The notes below the pieces were generated by a model, which saw nothing but the letters and a program-made list of their open reading frames with translations, was not told the origin of the DNA and did no database searches. Shown here piece by piece: positions 46,028-56,759 of a DNA stretch of 64,000 nucleotides. The DNA is taken from contig NZ_FRAQ01000001.1 of NCBI RefSeq assembly GCF_900142385.1, forward strand, positions 930,001-994,000, read 5' to 3'. This DNA is from Marinobacter antarcticus (GTDB lineage: Bacteria > Pseudomonadota > Gammaproteobacteria > Pseudomonadales > Oleiphilaceae). The translations under genes were made by a program, and so were the position numbers. Within the stretch, counting starts at the first letter, position 1; each line of letters starts with the position of its first letter.

Positions 46028-46183
46028 TTACTTGATCTTGGCTTCCTTGTACGCAACGTGCTTGCGGACAACCGGATCGTACTTTTTGAGTTCGATTTTT
46101 TCCGGAGTGTTACGCTTGTTCTTGATGGTCGTATAGAAATGACCAGTGCCTGCTGAAGATACCAGCTTGATTTTTTCGCGCAT
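46028..46183 (-). CDS. rpmG: Ribosomal protein L33
   Basis: The 51-residue basic protein starts [19 protein letters not shown] and ends [18 protein letters not shown], the L33 consensus, without the zinc cysteines of the C+ type. AAGGAG lies eight bases before the ATG. It follows rpmB with an 11-base gap, the usual rpmB-rpmG operon, and is followed by the palindromic terminator. Confidence 0.97.
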   Translation of the reverse strand: MREKIKLVSSAGTGHFYTTIKNKRNTPEKIELKKYDPVVRKHVAYKEAKIK

Positions 46184-46194
46184 GATGCAGCTCC

Positions 46195-46431
46195 TTAAAA
46201 TTTCTCGCCGCGGGCACGAAGATCGGCCAGTACAGCGTCAATACCTTTTTTGTCGATGATGCGCATACCCTTGGTGGATACGCGCAGCTTCACGAAACGC
46301 TTCTCGGTTTCAACCCAGAAGCGGTGGCTCTGCAGATTAGGCAGAAAACGACGACGAGTGTGATTCATCGCGTGGGATACGTTGTTACCGGAAACCGGAC
46401 GCTTACCGGTAACCTGACAGACTCTGGACAT
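46195..46431 (-). CDS. rpmB: Ribosomal protein L28
   Basis: The 78-residue protein begins [20 protein letters not shown] and continues with [17 protein letters not shown] and [13 protein letters not shown], the L28 consensus, length as usual. GGAGG lies six bases before the ATG, stronger than any upstream start. It is the first gene of the rpmB-rpmG operon. Confidence 0.97.
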   Translation of the reverse strand: MSRVCQVTGKRPVSGNNVSHAMNHTRRRFLPNLQSHRFWVETEKRFVKLRVSTKGMRIIDKKGIDAVLADLRARGEKF

Positions 46432-46649
46432 ACTTGCCTCCGACCTGAGCAATGGTCTCAATAAATGCGAATTCAATTTTTAATGCGTCTCTGGTTGCCA
46501 AGGAACGGTTAGCCCCTGTTTGCGCCTCTAAACTGAACGCTGCTCGCCAGACGCCGCCAGAAAGGGACGCTTTTATACCAGAACCAGCCCCCCAACGCAA
46601 AAAATTGTTGGGAATTTGGCCAGTTTTCCGACATCTGATTTGTGGCGAC

Positions 46650-47324
46650 TTACATCAGTCCACGTTCCGCGAGGGATATTACCTCACCGTGGCCAATTAC
46701 CATATGGTCAAGAACCCTGATATCCACCAGTCCGAGAGCATCTTTCAGGCGCTTGGTCAACGAGATGTCAGCCTGGCTGGGCTCGGCTACCCCGGAAGGG
46801 TGGTTATGAGCAAAAATAACGGCGGCGGCATTGTCTTCCAGGGCCTGCCGGACAACTTCCCGTGGATACACGGCGGCGCCATCAATTGTGCCGCGAAACA
46901 GCTCACGGTATTGAATAACCCGGTGCCGATTGTCGAGAAAAAGGCCTGCGAAGACTTCGTGAGGATAGGTGCCCAGCCGGCTGGTGAGAAAGCGCCGGGT
47001 ATCCTCCGGTGAACGCAGTGGGTCACCCTGGCGCAGCGGCTCGTCCATAACCCGCCGGGCCATTTCCATGGCAGCCTGAACCTGCGCATACTTTGCAGTG
47101 CCCAGCCCTTTTACGCCACAGAACTGCCTGCGGGAAGCGGTCAGCAGCCCGCGCAATCCAGAAAACTCCTGTAGCAAAAATCGTGAGAGCACCATTACCG
47201 GCATTCCGGTGGTGCCGGTGCGCAAGAAAATCGCCAGGAGTTCGGCGTCAGATAGGCTCTCAGGCCCGTGGGCAAGCAGTCGTTCCCGGGGACGTTCGTC
47301 TATGGGCCAGGCGGAATCGGTCAT
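46650..47324 (-). CDS. radC: RadC family protein (JAMM/MPN+ domain)
   Basis: The 224-residue protein has an N-terminal helix-hairpin-helix region ([25 protein letters not shown]) and a JAMM metalloprotease-like domain with the zinc motif HNHPSG (His173, His175) and Asp186. Despite the name, a role in DNA repair has not held up and the function is unknown. It is divergent from coaBC, a chromosomal arrangement common in gammaproteobacteria. Confidence 0.92.
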   Translation of the reverse strand: MTDSAWPIDERPRERLLAHGPESLSDAELLAIFLRTGTTGMPVMVLSRFLLQEFSGLRGLLTASRRQFCGVKGLGTAKYAQVQAAMEMARRVMDEPLRQGDPLRSPEDTRRFLTSRLGTYPHEVFAGLFLDNRHRVIQYRELFRGTIDGAAVYPREVVRQALEDNAAAVIFAHNHPSGVAEPSQADISLTKRLKDALGLVDIRVLDHMVIGHGEVISLAERGLM

Positions 47325-47543
47325 TTCGGCTTCCTTGCGTATAATTCGATGGCTTTAGTGCTTCCTGCACCTTGGTAGCGAACGCGATAACCGTCTCAAA
47401 AAGGCGTTGCCAGCGTTCTTCATTTACAAAGGTTACTTCAAAAAGCAACAAACGGTAAACGTACTGGGGTTCTGGCAGGCTGTCGGTATCGTCAGGGCAT
47501 GCTATCTTATAAGCCTTTCTTTTTAAGTGGATACGGAGCCTTT

Positions 47544-48743
47544 ATGGTGGTCAGAAAGATTCTGCTGGGTATAACCGGCGGCATTGCGGCCTATAAAAGT
47601 GCCGAGCTTGTGCGCCTGCTGAAAAAGTCCGGCAACGAGGTCAGGGTTGTTATGACCCGGGGAGCCGAGGCCTTCGTGACGCCGCTGACTTTTCAGGCTC
47701 TCAGTGGAGAGCCGGTGCGCACCTCCCTGCTGGACCCTGAAGCCGAAGCCGGAATGGGGCATATAGAGCTTGCGAAGTGGGCCGATCAGGTGGTCATTGC
47801 TCCTGCCTCTGCGGATTTTATCGCGCGCCTTGCCCAGGGCATGGCCGACGACCTGCTGACCACGGTCTGCTGCGCAACTGAGGCTCCCATTGCAGTGGTG
47901 CCTGCGATGAATCAGGCGATGTGGAGTAACGCACGCACGCAGCGCAACATCCGCCTGTTGAGCGAAGATCCGCAGATAACGCTCTGGGGCCCGGATCAGG
48001 GCGAGCAGGCCTGTGGCGATAACGGACCCGGGCGCATGCTTGAGCCGGTAACGATCGCCGGGCTGGTAATGGAGGGAGGCAATGGCTCTGGCGAGCTTGC
48101 AGGTAAGCGAGTGGTCATTACCGCAGGCCCCACGCGCGAACCTATCGACCCGGTGCGCTATATCAGTAATCACAGTTCAGGCAAAATGGGTTATGCATTG
48201 GCCGTCGCGGCCCGGGATGCAGGAGCCAGTGTTCTTCTGATCAGCGGGCCAGTCGCTTTGCGGGCTCCGGCAGGGATTGAAGTCCGCAGTGTCGTTACTG
48301 CGGACGATATGCTGCAGGCGTCCTCGCAAGCGGTGGACGAAGGCTGTGATCTGTTTATTGCGACCGCTGCGGTGGCAGATTACCGGCCAGAGAGTTGTGC
48401 CAGTGACAAGATAAAGAAAACCAATGAGGCCATGGCGCTGCCACTGGTGCGCAATCCGGATACGTTGGCTACCATTGCCGGGCGCCAGGATGCACCATTT
48501 ACTGTGGGCTTTGCGGCTGAAACCTCAGACGTTGCCCGCTACGCCAAAGACAAAATGCAGCGCAAAAACTTGCGCATGATCGTTGCCAATGATGTTTCTG
48601 CCCCTGGTTTGGGGTTCAACAGTGACAATAACGCTGTGACTGTTTTCTGGTCGGGAGGACAGGAAACGATAGGCCCGGATACCAAGCAGGCGATCGGGTC
48701 ACGCCTTGTGGCGCTAATTGGCCAACACCTGAAGCAGGGATAA
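47544..48743 (+). CDS. coaBC: Bifunctional phosphopantothenoylcysteine decarboxylase/synthase
   Basis: This fused enzyme makes 4'-phosphopantetheine for coenzyme A. The 399-residue protein has the FMN-dependent CoaC domain first ([16 protein letters not shown], His73 in [17 protein letters not shown], Cys157 in [13 protein letters not shown]) and the CoaB domain after about residue 190 ([26 protein letters not shown], and DKIKKTNE). GGAG lies six bases before the ATG. dut starts two bases after its stop codon, so translation is likely coupled. Confidence 0.96.
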   Translation: MVVRKILLGITGGIAAYKSAELVRLLKKSGNEVRVVMTRGAEAFVTPLTFQALSGEPVRTSLLDPEAEAGMGHIELAKWADQVVIAPASADFIARLAQGMADDLLTTVCCATEAPIAVVPAMNQAMWSNARTQRNIRLLSEDPQITLWGPDQGEQACGDNGPGRMLEPVTIAGLVMEGGNGSGELAGKRVVITAGPTREPIDPVRYISNHSSGKMGYALAVAARDAGASVLLISGPVALRAPAGIEVRSVVTADDMLQASSQAVDEGCDLFIATAAVADYRPESCASDKIKKTNEAMALPLVRNPDTLATIAGRQDAPFTVGFAAETSDVARYAKDKMQRKNLRMIVANDVSAPGLGFNSDNNAVTVFWSGGQETIGPDTKQAIGSRLVALIGQHLKQG

Positions 48744-48744
48744 T

Positions 48745-49206
48745 ATGAGCAGAAAGAGTTTACAGGTACGCATTCTCGACGACCGGATTGGCAGTCAGAT
48801 CGCTTTTCCTGAATACGCCACCGAAGGCTCTGCCGGCCTGGATTTGCGGGCTTGCCTTGATGAGCCCTTAACGCTGGCGCCGGGCGAGACACAATTGATC
48901 CGCACAGGGCTTTCCATACATATTGCCGATCCGTCGCTGGCTGCCATGATTCTGCCCAGAAGCGGTCTCGGGCACAAACACGGTATCGTGCTAGGCAATC
49001 TGGTGGGATTGATTGATTCCGACTATCAGGGTGAGTTGATGGTGTCCTGCTGGAACCGCGGCAGCACCACTTTTACGATTGAGGTCGGTGAGCGAATAGC
49101 CCAGTTGGTGCTGGTGCCCGTTGTCCAGGCAGATTTTGAAGTGGTTTCCGAGTTTGACGCAAGTAGCCGGGGCGAAGGTGGCTTTGGCTCTACAGGCACC
49201 GCCTAA
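48745..49206 (+). CDS. dut: Deoxyuridine 5'-triphosphate nucleotidohydrolase
   Basis: dUTPase hydrolyses dUTP to dUMP, keeping uracil out of DNA. The 153-residue protein shows all five trimeric-dUTPase motifs: [35 protein letters not shown] and a C-terminal [10 protein letters not shown] arm. It follows coaBC immediately and is followed by algC after 83 bases. Confidence 0.97.
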   Translation: MSRKSLQVRILDDRIGSQIAFPEYATEGSAGLDLRACLDEPLTLAPGETQLIRTGLSIHIADPSLAAMILPRSGLGHKHGIVLGNLVGLIDSDYQGELMVSCWNRGSTTFTIEVGERIAQLVLVPVVQADFEVVSEFDASSRGEGGFGSTGTA

Positions 49207-49289
49207 CGGCAGCGCAGAAACCTGTTGTGACGGCTATACTTTGCCGTTAAGTGCTTGTCCAGGGCAAAAAAATAATTGCAGGATTAACT

Positions 49290-51950
49290 ATGAAGCTGGG
49301 TAAGAAGAAAACTCCCGAGGCGTCTGTTGATGAGCAGCCGGCCGCACAAGCTGAACAAAAACCGAAAGCCCGGGCGCCCGCAGGCTCAAAACTGAAACGC
49401 CTCGGCTCAACGGCTTTAAGCCAGGCATTGGTGGTTCTGCTGGCAGGCGTGGCAGCCGTTGTTCTGGTGCATTTTCTGGTGCTGCAGCCTGCTGCAGACA
49501 AACGCTTTAATACCTGGAAAACCGTTGAGGCAGATGCGGCCGCGCAACGTATAAATCAGTACCTTGCGCTGATGCAACAGAGTGTAAACGGCCTGGCAAC
49601 TCAGCCTCACGTGGTGGATACGTTGATGGGGCGCGCCGATGTCGATACGGGGGTTGTTGAGCAAAAACTGGCTACTGCCCTGCCAGGAGTTAAAGCTGCT
49701 TTTCTTTTCCCTTATCGCCAGATTCCAAGGACAGGGAACGGAAACGGTCTGCTGGGTTTTGCAGGACTTGAAATGGCGCGCCGTGCGGAAAGCGGTCAGA
49801 CCCTGCATCCGGACGCCTTTCCCCGGGAAGGCCAATGGTATATGCAAATGGCAGCGCCTGTGCGTAATCCGGCTAGTAGAGCCGTTGTGGGCAGCCTTCT
49901 GGTGGTCTTCGACGCATCACTTATGCAGCCGCTTCTTTCAGTCGTAAACACACGGCTCGGCGGTGAGCTTACGCTGGTGCAAACCGTCACGGGGACTTCC
50001 AGCACCTTCGTTGGAAAGGGGAACGGTGGGGGTGTCGGCGCGAGCACCAGGGAAATCCGTGCGCTCTCCAACCCGGACTGGACTGTTAGCTATAAACCGG
50101 GCGTCCTGCCGGAGCCCCCTGTCAGTATCCTGATGGTGGCGCTGTTGGTGGGCGTGCCGGCTTTGGTAGCTGCGATATTGGTCTGGTGGTTGCTGGTCAT
50201 TGCCCAAAAAAGCCTGCGCCACGAAGTGACCAATCTGATTCAATGGGCCCATAAGGTGTTTAGCGGTGAGCGCCAGAAGCTGCCTGCCTTCCAGTGGAAC
50301 ATGGTTGCCTCCGCCGGCGAGGTGCTGTATCGGCTATCCCAGGTGGTGGACAAGCGCTTGGCCAAGGCGGCAGAAAACGCTCGGCCAAAGCCCGTGAAGG
50401 GCACCAGGACGACAGAAGCGGCAGACGCCGAGCCCCTGTTTCAGGACAAGGAGGTGCCGGATATCGACATGCTGGACGGTGACGAAGATGTTCTGGGCTT
50501 TGGTGGCGGCAACAATGACAGTTCATTGTTTACCGGTGGAGAGATGCCGGAGGTTGAAGAGACGGATGAGCCGGCAGTAGAGATGTCACCGGGTATTTTC
50601 CGCGCCTACGATATCCGGGGCATTGTCGGCGAGACTCTGTCTTCGTCCGTTGTCGAGCGGATTGGCGCAGCTATTGGCTCAGAAGCAATCAGCCGCGGGT
50701 TGGCATCACTATGCATCGGCTACGATGGTCGGCACTCAAGCCCTGAGTTGGCGGATGCTTTGGCACGAGGCGTTATGGCCGCGGGTTGTAACGTCATTGA
50801 TGTGGGTGCAGTACCAACGCCTGTGCTCTATTTTGCAACCCATCATCTTGAGAATGGGTCGGGTGTTATGGTGACTGGCAGTCATAACCCGGCCAACTAT
50901 AACGGCCTCAAGATCATGCTGGGGGGGGAGACCCTCTCCGGCGATGCAATTAAGGCGCTCTACCGGCGGGTGCAGACAGGCGACCTTGCCGCTGGCCGCG
51001 GCACCCGGTCCTCTGAAGACGTTCGAAGGGCGTATCTTGACCGTATTGTTGGTGATATCGCCGTCGCAGCGCCGCTCAAGGTTGTGGTTGATGCTGGAAA
51101 CGGTATTGCGGGCGAGTTAGGCCCCATGCTGATTGAAGAGCTTGGATGTGAAGTCATCCCGCTGTACTGCGATGTTGACGGAGACTTCCCGAACCACCAT
51201 CCGGACCCGGGTAAACCCGCCAACCTTGCTGACCTGATTGAGAGGGTAAAAGCCGAAGGCGCAGACCTCGGCGTGGCGTTTGATGGTGACGGTGACCGCC
51301 TGGGCCTGGTGACGAATACCGGCAAGATTATCTGGCCGGATCGCCTGCTGATGCTCTTTGCCCGTGATGTGGTGTCGCGAAACCCTGGCGCCGATGTGCT
51401 TTACGACGTGAAATGCAGCCGCAGGCTTGCTGGCGTGATTTCCGAAGCTGGCGGACGCCCCATCATGTGGAAAACTGGCCACTCACTGATGAAGGCCAAA
51501 ATGAAGGAAACCGGAGCTCTTCTGGCGGGCGAGATGAGTGGCCACATTTTCTTCGCGGAGCGCTGGTACGGGTTTGATGACGGGCTCTATTCGGCTGCCA
51601 GACTACTGGAAATACTGGGCATTGAAGACCGCCACAGTGATGAGGTGTTTGAAGATTTTCCGGAGGATATCAGCACACCAGAGCTGAACATCGAAGTGAC
51701 CGAAAGCAGTAAGTTCACCATCATTGAACAGTTGGGCAAGGAGGGTGACTTTGGCGACGGTAATATCAGCAATATAGACGGGATCCGTGTGGATTACGCC
51801 GATGGCTGGGGTTTGTGTCGCGCTTCCAATACTACGCCAGTTCTGGTGCTGCGCTTTGAGGCCGAAACGCAAGAGGCTCTGGAGCGGATAAAAGATGTTT
51901 TCCGGGCTCAGCTCAAAAAGGTGGCGCCGGATCTCGTGGCTGACTTCTGA
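49290..51950 (+). CDS. algC: Phosphomannomutase/phosphoglucomutase, long membrane-anchored form
   Basis: AlgC interconverts hexose 1- and 6-phosphates for exopolysaccharide, LPS and rhamnolipid precursors. The 886-residue protein has a polar start, a transmembrane helix at about 45-70, a periplasmic CHASE/dCache-like domain of about 200 residues, a second helix near 285-310, a charged linker, then the classical 460-residue mutase: phosphoserine in VTGSHNPANYNG (about Ser531), metal loop FDGDGDRLG (about 665) and the C-terminal phosphate loop RASNTTPVLVLRFE. P. aeruginosa AlgC also exists as a long form. AGGA lies seven bases before the ATG. Confidence 0.93.
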   Translation: MKLGKKKTPEASVDEQPAAQAEQKPKARAPAGSKLKRLGSTALSQALVVLLAGVAAVVLVHFLVLQPAADKRFNTWKTVEADAAAQRINQYLALMQQSVNGLATQPHVVDTLMGRADVDTGVVEQKLATALPGVKAAFLFPYRQIPRTGNGNGLLGFAGLEMARRAESGQTLHPDAFPREGQWYMQMAAPVRNPASRAVVGSLLVVFDASLMQPLLSVVNTRLGGELTLVQTVTGTSSTFVGKGNGGGVGASTREIRALSNPDWTVSYKPGVLPEPPVSILMVALLVGVPALVAAILVWWLLVIAQKSLRHEVTNLIQWAHKVFSGERQKLPAFQWNMVASAGEVLYRLSQVVDKRLAKAAENARPKPVKGTRTTEAADAEPLFQDKEVPDIDMLDGDEDVLGFGGGNNDSSLFTGGEMPEVEETDEPAVEMSPGIFRAYDIRGIVGETLSSSVVERIGAAIGSEAISRGLASLCIGYDGRHSSPELADALARGVMAAGCNVIDVGAVPTPVLYFATHHLENGSGVMVTGSHNPANYNGLKIMLGGETLSGDAIKALYRRVQTGDLAAGRGTRSSEDVRRAYLDRIVGDIAVAAPLKVVVDAGNGIAGELGPMLIEELGCEVIPLYCDVDGDFPNHHPDPGKPANLADLIERVKAEGADLGVAFDGDGDRLGLVTNTGKIIWPDRLLMLFARDVVSRNPGADVLYDVKCSRRLAGVISEAGGRPIMWKTGHSLMKAKMKETGALLAGEMSGHIFFAERWYGFDDGLYSAARLLEILGIEDRHSDEVFEDFPEDISTPELNIEVTESSKFTIIEQLGKEGDFGDGNISNIDGIRVDYADGWGLCRASNTTPVLVLRFEAETQEALERIKDVFRAQLKKVAPDLVADF

Positions 51951-52002
51951 TATCAGTCATGCTGGTGCCCAGGCTTCCCGATTTTTAATACTGATTTATT
52001 AA

Positions 52003-52908
<906 letters not shown>

Positions 52909-52932
52909 CGGCGCTGCCTGAGGACTTTCCGA

Positions 52933-54186
52933 ATGAAACGTCTGCTCACAACTCTGATTCTGGCCGCTCTGCTTGGTTTTGCCGCGTTTAAGGCGGGAGT
53001 CTGGTGGCTGACGGATCAGCGCTTGTCAGAAGCGCGTCAGGCGCTTGGCGGGAGCGGGGTTCTGGAACGTGGCAAGATTGGCTCCGGAGTCGAGGGCCGC
53101 TTGGTACTGTCTGGCGCATACTGGCAGGATTTTGAGCTGACCCAGCCATTGGCTATTGGCCGGGCAGAATTTGACGCGGGCTCGCCCGTTGCCCTGCTGA
53201 AGGCGCTTGTGGATCCCTCCGATCTGCCAGCCAGCTGGTCGCTGCAGGCAGAAGGGTTGGCACTGGTGCTCGAGGCAACCATGTTCCGCAACTGGGTTAC
53301 CGCAGATGGAGCCAGCGGGGGTGAGCAGGCGGCGTTGTTTGCGCTTCCCTGTGCACCGGATCCGCGTCAGCAGCTTGGTAGTGGTGATCTGTTGCGTATG
53401 GGGATCACGCGTTTGGCCGGCGAGCTTATTGTTAAGCAGACTTCTGATCGCGTTCATCTTGAGCTGAACTCCGCCAACACCGGCAGCCTGGAGCTTAATT
53501 GGCCGGGTGCACGTATCAACATGATATCGCCTGAAGCGACGCTGACGAGCTCCTCTCAACCCATTGAAGTTACTTTGAGAGACGGCGGGCTTATGCGTCG
53601 GGTTGCAGCCTACTGTGCCCGTGAATCCGGTGCAGATCCGTCTCAGTGGGCGGGGCATGCCCTGGACGCTTTCGAGGCCGGGCTAAAGGCCCGTGGCTGG
53701 CATGCCAGCGATCAGTTACTGGCGCTATACCGGCAGTGGCTGCTTGAGGGTGGGGAAATAACAGCGTCTGTGCGGCCGGGTTCAGAGGCGCTGGGTATAC
53801 CGGTGCGCTCAGAGGGTGAAAATGCGGATGGTACCGTGGCTTGGGAGCTGCAATACAATGGCGCCATGGTGCCAGATGTTTTCCTTCGCAAAGCCGAACC
53901 GGTTGCCCCTGAGCTTCCTAAAGAAGCCCTTGAGCCGGTAGTGCCCCGAGAGAATCCGGAGATTACCAGCTGGTATACCGAAGATCTTGAGCAGGCGACC
54001 GCATGGATCGGGCGCAAGATTCGAGTGTCACTCTCGAACGGTAACTTAGTGGAAGGCCGTCTGGCGAGCGTTACCGAACGGGAACTTGAAGTTGCCCGGG
54101 AAGTTGCAGGAGGGGAGGTAGCCTACCCGATAGCTATCCGCGCTATTACGGCTTTTGAAGTCTGGCGGCGCGGCCACGCACAATAG
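52933..54186 (+). CDS. Unknown membrane-anchored protein inside the arginine operon
   Basis: I do not recognise a characterised family. The 417-residue protein has an N-terminal membrane helix (residues 3-20, MKRLLTTLILAALLGFAAFK) and a long periplasmic part with beta-rich character. A Pro/Glu-rich linker (about 315-345) leads to a small C-terminal domain, WIGRKIRVSLSNGNLVEGRL, which looks like an SH3/Sm-type barrel. Two cysteines (LPCAPDP and AYCARES) could form a disulfide. A hypothetical gene between argE and argA is, as I recall, also present in P. aeruginosa. Spacing of 24 and 26 bases to argB and argE indicates cotranscription. Confidence 0.75.
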   Translation: MKRLLTTLILAALLGFAAFKAGVWWLTDQRLSEARQALGGSGVLERGKIGSGVEGRLVLSGAYWQDFELTQPLAIGRAEFDAGSPVALLKALVDPSDLPASWSLQAEGLALVLEATMFRNWVTADGASGGEQAALFALPCAPDPRQQLGSGDLLRMGITRLAGELIVKQTSDRVHLELNSANTGSLELNWPGARINMISPEATLTSSSQPIEVTLRDGGLMRRVAAYCARESGADPSQWAGHALDAFEAGLKARGWHASDQLLALYRQWLLEGGEITASVRPGSEALGIPVRSEGENADGTVAWELQYNGAMVPDVFLRKAEPVAPELPKEALEPVVPRENPEITSWYTEDLEQATAWIGRKIRVSLSNGNLVEGRLASVTERELEVAREVAGGEVAYPIAIRAITAFEVWRRGHAQ

Positions 54187-54212
54187 CAACCACGCTGGAG
54201 CAAGGAGTTAGA

Positions 54213-55409
54213 ATGCAGCACTTCCGTGACGATACTGACAGCCGCAAAGTTTCCAGCAGGGCCGAGACCGTCCCGGGCGTGCGTGAGATGCTTGCTACGC
54301 TGATCTCGCTGCCCTCTATCAGCAGCGCATCGGCAGAGTGGGATCACAGCAACGAGCCGGTGGTGCGAACGCTTGGGGAGTGGCTGGAAGCCCTGGGGTT
54401 CTCGGTGGAGATCCTTGCGGTGCCCGGCATGCCCGGCAAGTACAACCTGATTGCTACTCTGGGCAGTGGTTCCGGTGGCCTTGTGCTTTCCGGTCACACG
54501 GATACCGTGCCTTTTGATGACAAGCGTTGGCAAAGCGATCCCTTTACCCTGACCGAACGTGACAATCGCTGGTACGGCCTGGGCACCTGTGACATGAAAG
54601 GTTTTTTCCCTCTGGCGATTGAAGCCGCCAAGGCGTTTACAGCCGCCGATCTGAAGCAGCCTCTGATTATCCTCGCTACAGCGGATGAGGAAAGCTCCAT
54701 GAATGGTGCAAAGGCTCTGGCCGAGGCCGGCAAACCGAAAGCCCGCTACGCGGTCATCGGTGAGCCCACGAGCCTCAAGCCTGTGCGTATGCACAAGGGC
54801 ATCATGATGGAGCGGTTAACGTTTGAGGGTCAGTCTGGTCACTCTTCCGACCCAGGGCTGGGTCGCAATGCACTTGAGGGGATGCACGAGGCACTTGGCG
54901 AACTTCTTGCCTTGCGCACAGACTGGCAGGCGCAATACAGCAACCCGAATTTTGACGTGCAGGTACCAACGCTCAACCTTGGCTGTATCCACGGCGGCGA
55001 TAACCCGAACCGCATCTGCGCCAGGTGTGAGTTGCACTTTGACCTGCGCCCGCTGCCGGGAATGAGTATGGAAAACCTGCGTCAGGATATTCTGCACAGG
55101 GTTCAGCCGGTGGCTGAGCGACGCCAACTTATAATGGAGTTTGAACCGCTTTTTGAAGGCGTTCCACCTTTTGAAACACCGGCAGATGCCGCGCTGGTGA
55201 AGGCCTGTGAGCAGCTTACCGGCCATACTGCCCATGCGGTTGCCTTTGCGACCGAGGCTCCCTGGCTGCAGAAGCTTGGCATGGAAACCCTGGTTATGGG
55301 CCCAGGTTCTATTGATCAGGCACACCAGCCGGACGAGTTTCTGGAGTTGTCGCAGCTGGAGCCCACGGTGAAAATTCTCAGGGGCCTTATCCAGCAGTTT
55401 TGCCTTTAA
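54213..55409 (+). CDS. argE: Acetylornithine deacetylase
   Basis: ArgE hydrolyses N2-acetylornithine to ornithine. The 398-residue M20-family protein has metal ligands in VLSGHTDTVPFD (His and Asp), LGTCDMKGFF, TADEESSMNGAKAL (catalytic Glu) and the dimerisation domain starting after about residue 190. Length matches the family. AAGGAG precedes the ATG by five bases. Confidence 0.93.
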   Translation: MQHFRDDTDSRKVSSRAETVPGVREMLATLISLPSISSASAEWDHSNEPVVRTLGEWLEALGFSVEILAVPGMPGKYNLIATLGSGSGGLVLSGHTDTVPFDDKRWQSDPFTLTERDNRWYGLGTCDMKGFFPLAIEAAKAFTAADLKQPLIILATADEESSMNGAKALAEAGKPKARYAVIGEPTSLKPVRMHKGIMMERLTFEGQSGHSSDPGLGRNALEGMHEALGELLALRTDWQAQYSNPNFDVQVPTLNLGCIHGGDNPNRICARCELHFDLRPLPGMSMENLRQDILHRVQPVAERRQLIMEFEPLFEGVPPFETPADAALVKACEQLTGHTAHAVAFATEAPWLQKLGMETLVMGPGSIDQAHQPDEFLELSQLEPTVKILRGLIQQFCL

Positions 55410-55451
55410 GCAACCTGGCACTCGCAAGAAACACGGATTGGAGAGCAATAC

Positions 55452-56759
55452 TTGAAATCAAACGGCTGGCTGCATTCATTTCGCCATTCATCGCCTTATA
55501 TCAACGCTCACCGTGGCCGTACGGTTGTGTTAACCATTCCGGGTGATGCGGTTGAACATGAAAACTTTATCAACATCATCCATGACATCGCGCTGCTGAG
55601 CAGCTTGGGTGTGCGCCTGGTTGTTGCCTTCGGCGCGCGCCCGCAGATTCAGAATCGCCTGGATGATGCCGGCCTGGAATCGTCGTTCTCTCGCAGCCTG
55701 CGTATCACCCCCGAAAGCCATTTGTCGTTGGTTATGGAGGCAACCGGTGGCTTGCGGGCGCACCTCGAGAGCCAGTTATCCATGGGGCTGGTGAATTCGC
55801 CCATGCACAATGCTCGTATCCGGGTAAGCAGCGGCAACTATGTGACCGCGAAGCCGGTTGGTGTGCTGGATGGAATCGATTTCGGTTACACCGGTAAGGT
55901 GCGGCGTGTTGACGTGGCCGGTATCGAGAAGCTGTTGGAGCAGGGGCATATCGTTTTACTTCCCCCTATGGGGTACTCGCCCACAGGGGACGCCTTTAAT
56001 CTGCTGTACGAAGATGTCGGTAGTCAGGTGGCGGCGGCTCTGCAGGCGGAAAAGCTCATAGTGTTCATTGATGACCAGGGGTTGCTGGAACAGGACGGTT
56101 CTCTTATCCGTGAGCTTACAGCACGCCAGGCTCCGGAACGGTTGGCCGATGGGACCGTTTCCGGGCACGATGCAGATCTGTTGAGGGCTGCCTGTGATGC
56201 CTGTGTGAAGGGTGTGAGGCGCGCGCACATTATCAGCTACGTGAACGACGGCGCGTTGCTGGAAGAACTGTTCACCCGGGACGGCACGGGTACGCTGGTC
56301 AGTGGTGATCACTACGAACAGATCCGGCAGGCCCGTGCCGAGGATATCGGCGGAATTCTGGGGCTGATTGAGCCGCTGGAAGAGCAGGGTATCCTGGTAA
56401 GGCGGCCGCGGGAAATGCTGGAAACTGATATTGAGCACTTTGTTGTCGCCGAGCGCGACGGCACTATTGTTGGCTGCGCCGCTCTGCATAACTATCCGGA
56501 TGAGGGCGCGGGTGAGCTCTCCTGTTTTGCGGTGGATGCCGCCTATCGCCGCGCCGGGCGTGGCGACGAGATTCTGTTGATGGTCGAAAAACAAGCCCGC
56601 AGCCAGGGTATCCAGAAGCTGTTCGTGCTCACCACACAAACAGAGCACTGGTTTCGTGAGCGGGGCTTCCAGCCCAGCACGGTTCAGGCTTTGCCCGGGC
56701 CAAAGCTTGCCTCATATAACACTCAGCGCAACTCAAAAGTTTTCTTCAAACCGCTCTGA
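55452..56759 (+). CDS. argA: N-acetylglutamate synthase
   Basis: ArgA transfers acetyl from acetyl-CoA to glutamate, the first step of arginine synthesis. The 435-residue protein is the classical bacterial form: an amino-acid-kinase domain (1-285, with VVAFGARPQIQNRL and VLLPPMGYSPTGDAFNLLYEDVG), which binds arginine, and a GNAT acetyltransferase domain (290-435, ELSCFAVDAAYRRAGRGDEIL and HWFRERGFQPSTVQALP). TTG appears to be the start, with GGAGAG seven bases upstream. Its last 27 bases overlap the 3' end of the opposite gene. Confidence 0.95.
   Translation: MKSNGWLHSFRHSSPYINAHRGRTVVLTIPGDAVEHENFINIIHDIALLSSLGVRLVVAFGARPQIQNRLDDAGLESSFSRSLRITPESHLSLVMEATGGLRAHLESQLSMGLVNSPMHNARIRVSSGNYVTAKPVGVLDGIDFGYTGKVRRVDVAGIEKLLEQGHIVLLPPMGYSPTGDAFNLLYEDVGSQVAAALQAEKLIVFIDDQGLLEQDGSLIRELTARQAPERLADGTVSGHDADLLRAACDACVKGVRRAHIISYVNDGALLEELFTRDGTGTLVSGDHYEQIRQARAEDIGGILGLIEPLEEQGILVRRPREMLETDIEHFVVAERDGTIVGCAALHNYPDEGAGELSCFAVDAAYRRAGRGDEILLMVEKQARSQGIQKLFVLTTQTEHWFRERGFQPSTVQALPGPKLASYNTQRNSKVFFKPL

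Noticed and set aside
47260..47451. 63-codon minus-strand frame across the start of radC
   Set aside because: Only a TTG start without ribosome site, and half of it overlaps radC in another frame; no family resemblance.
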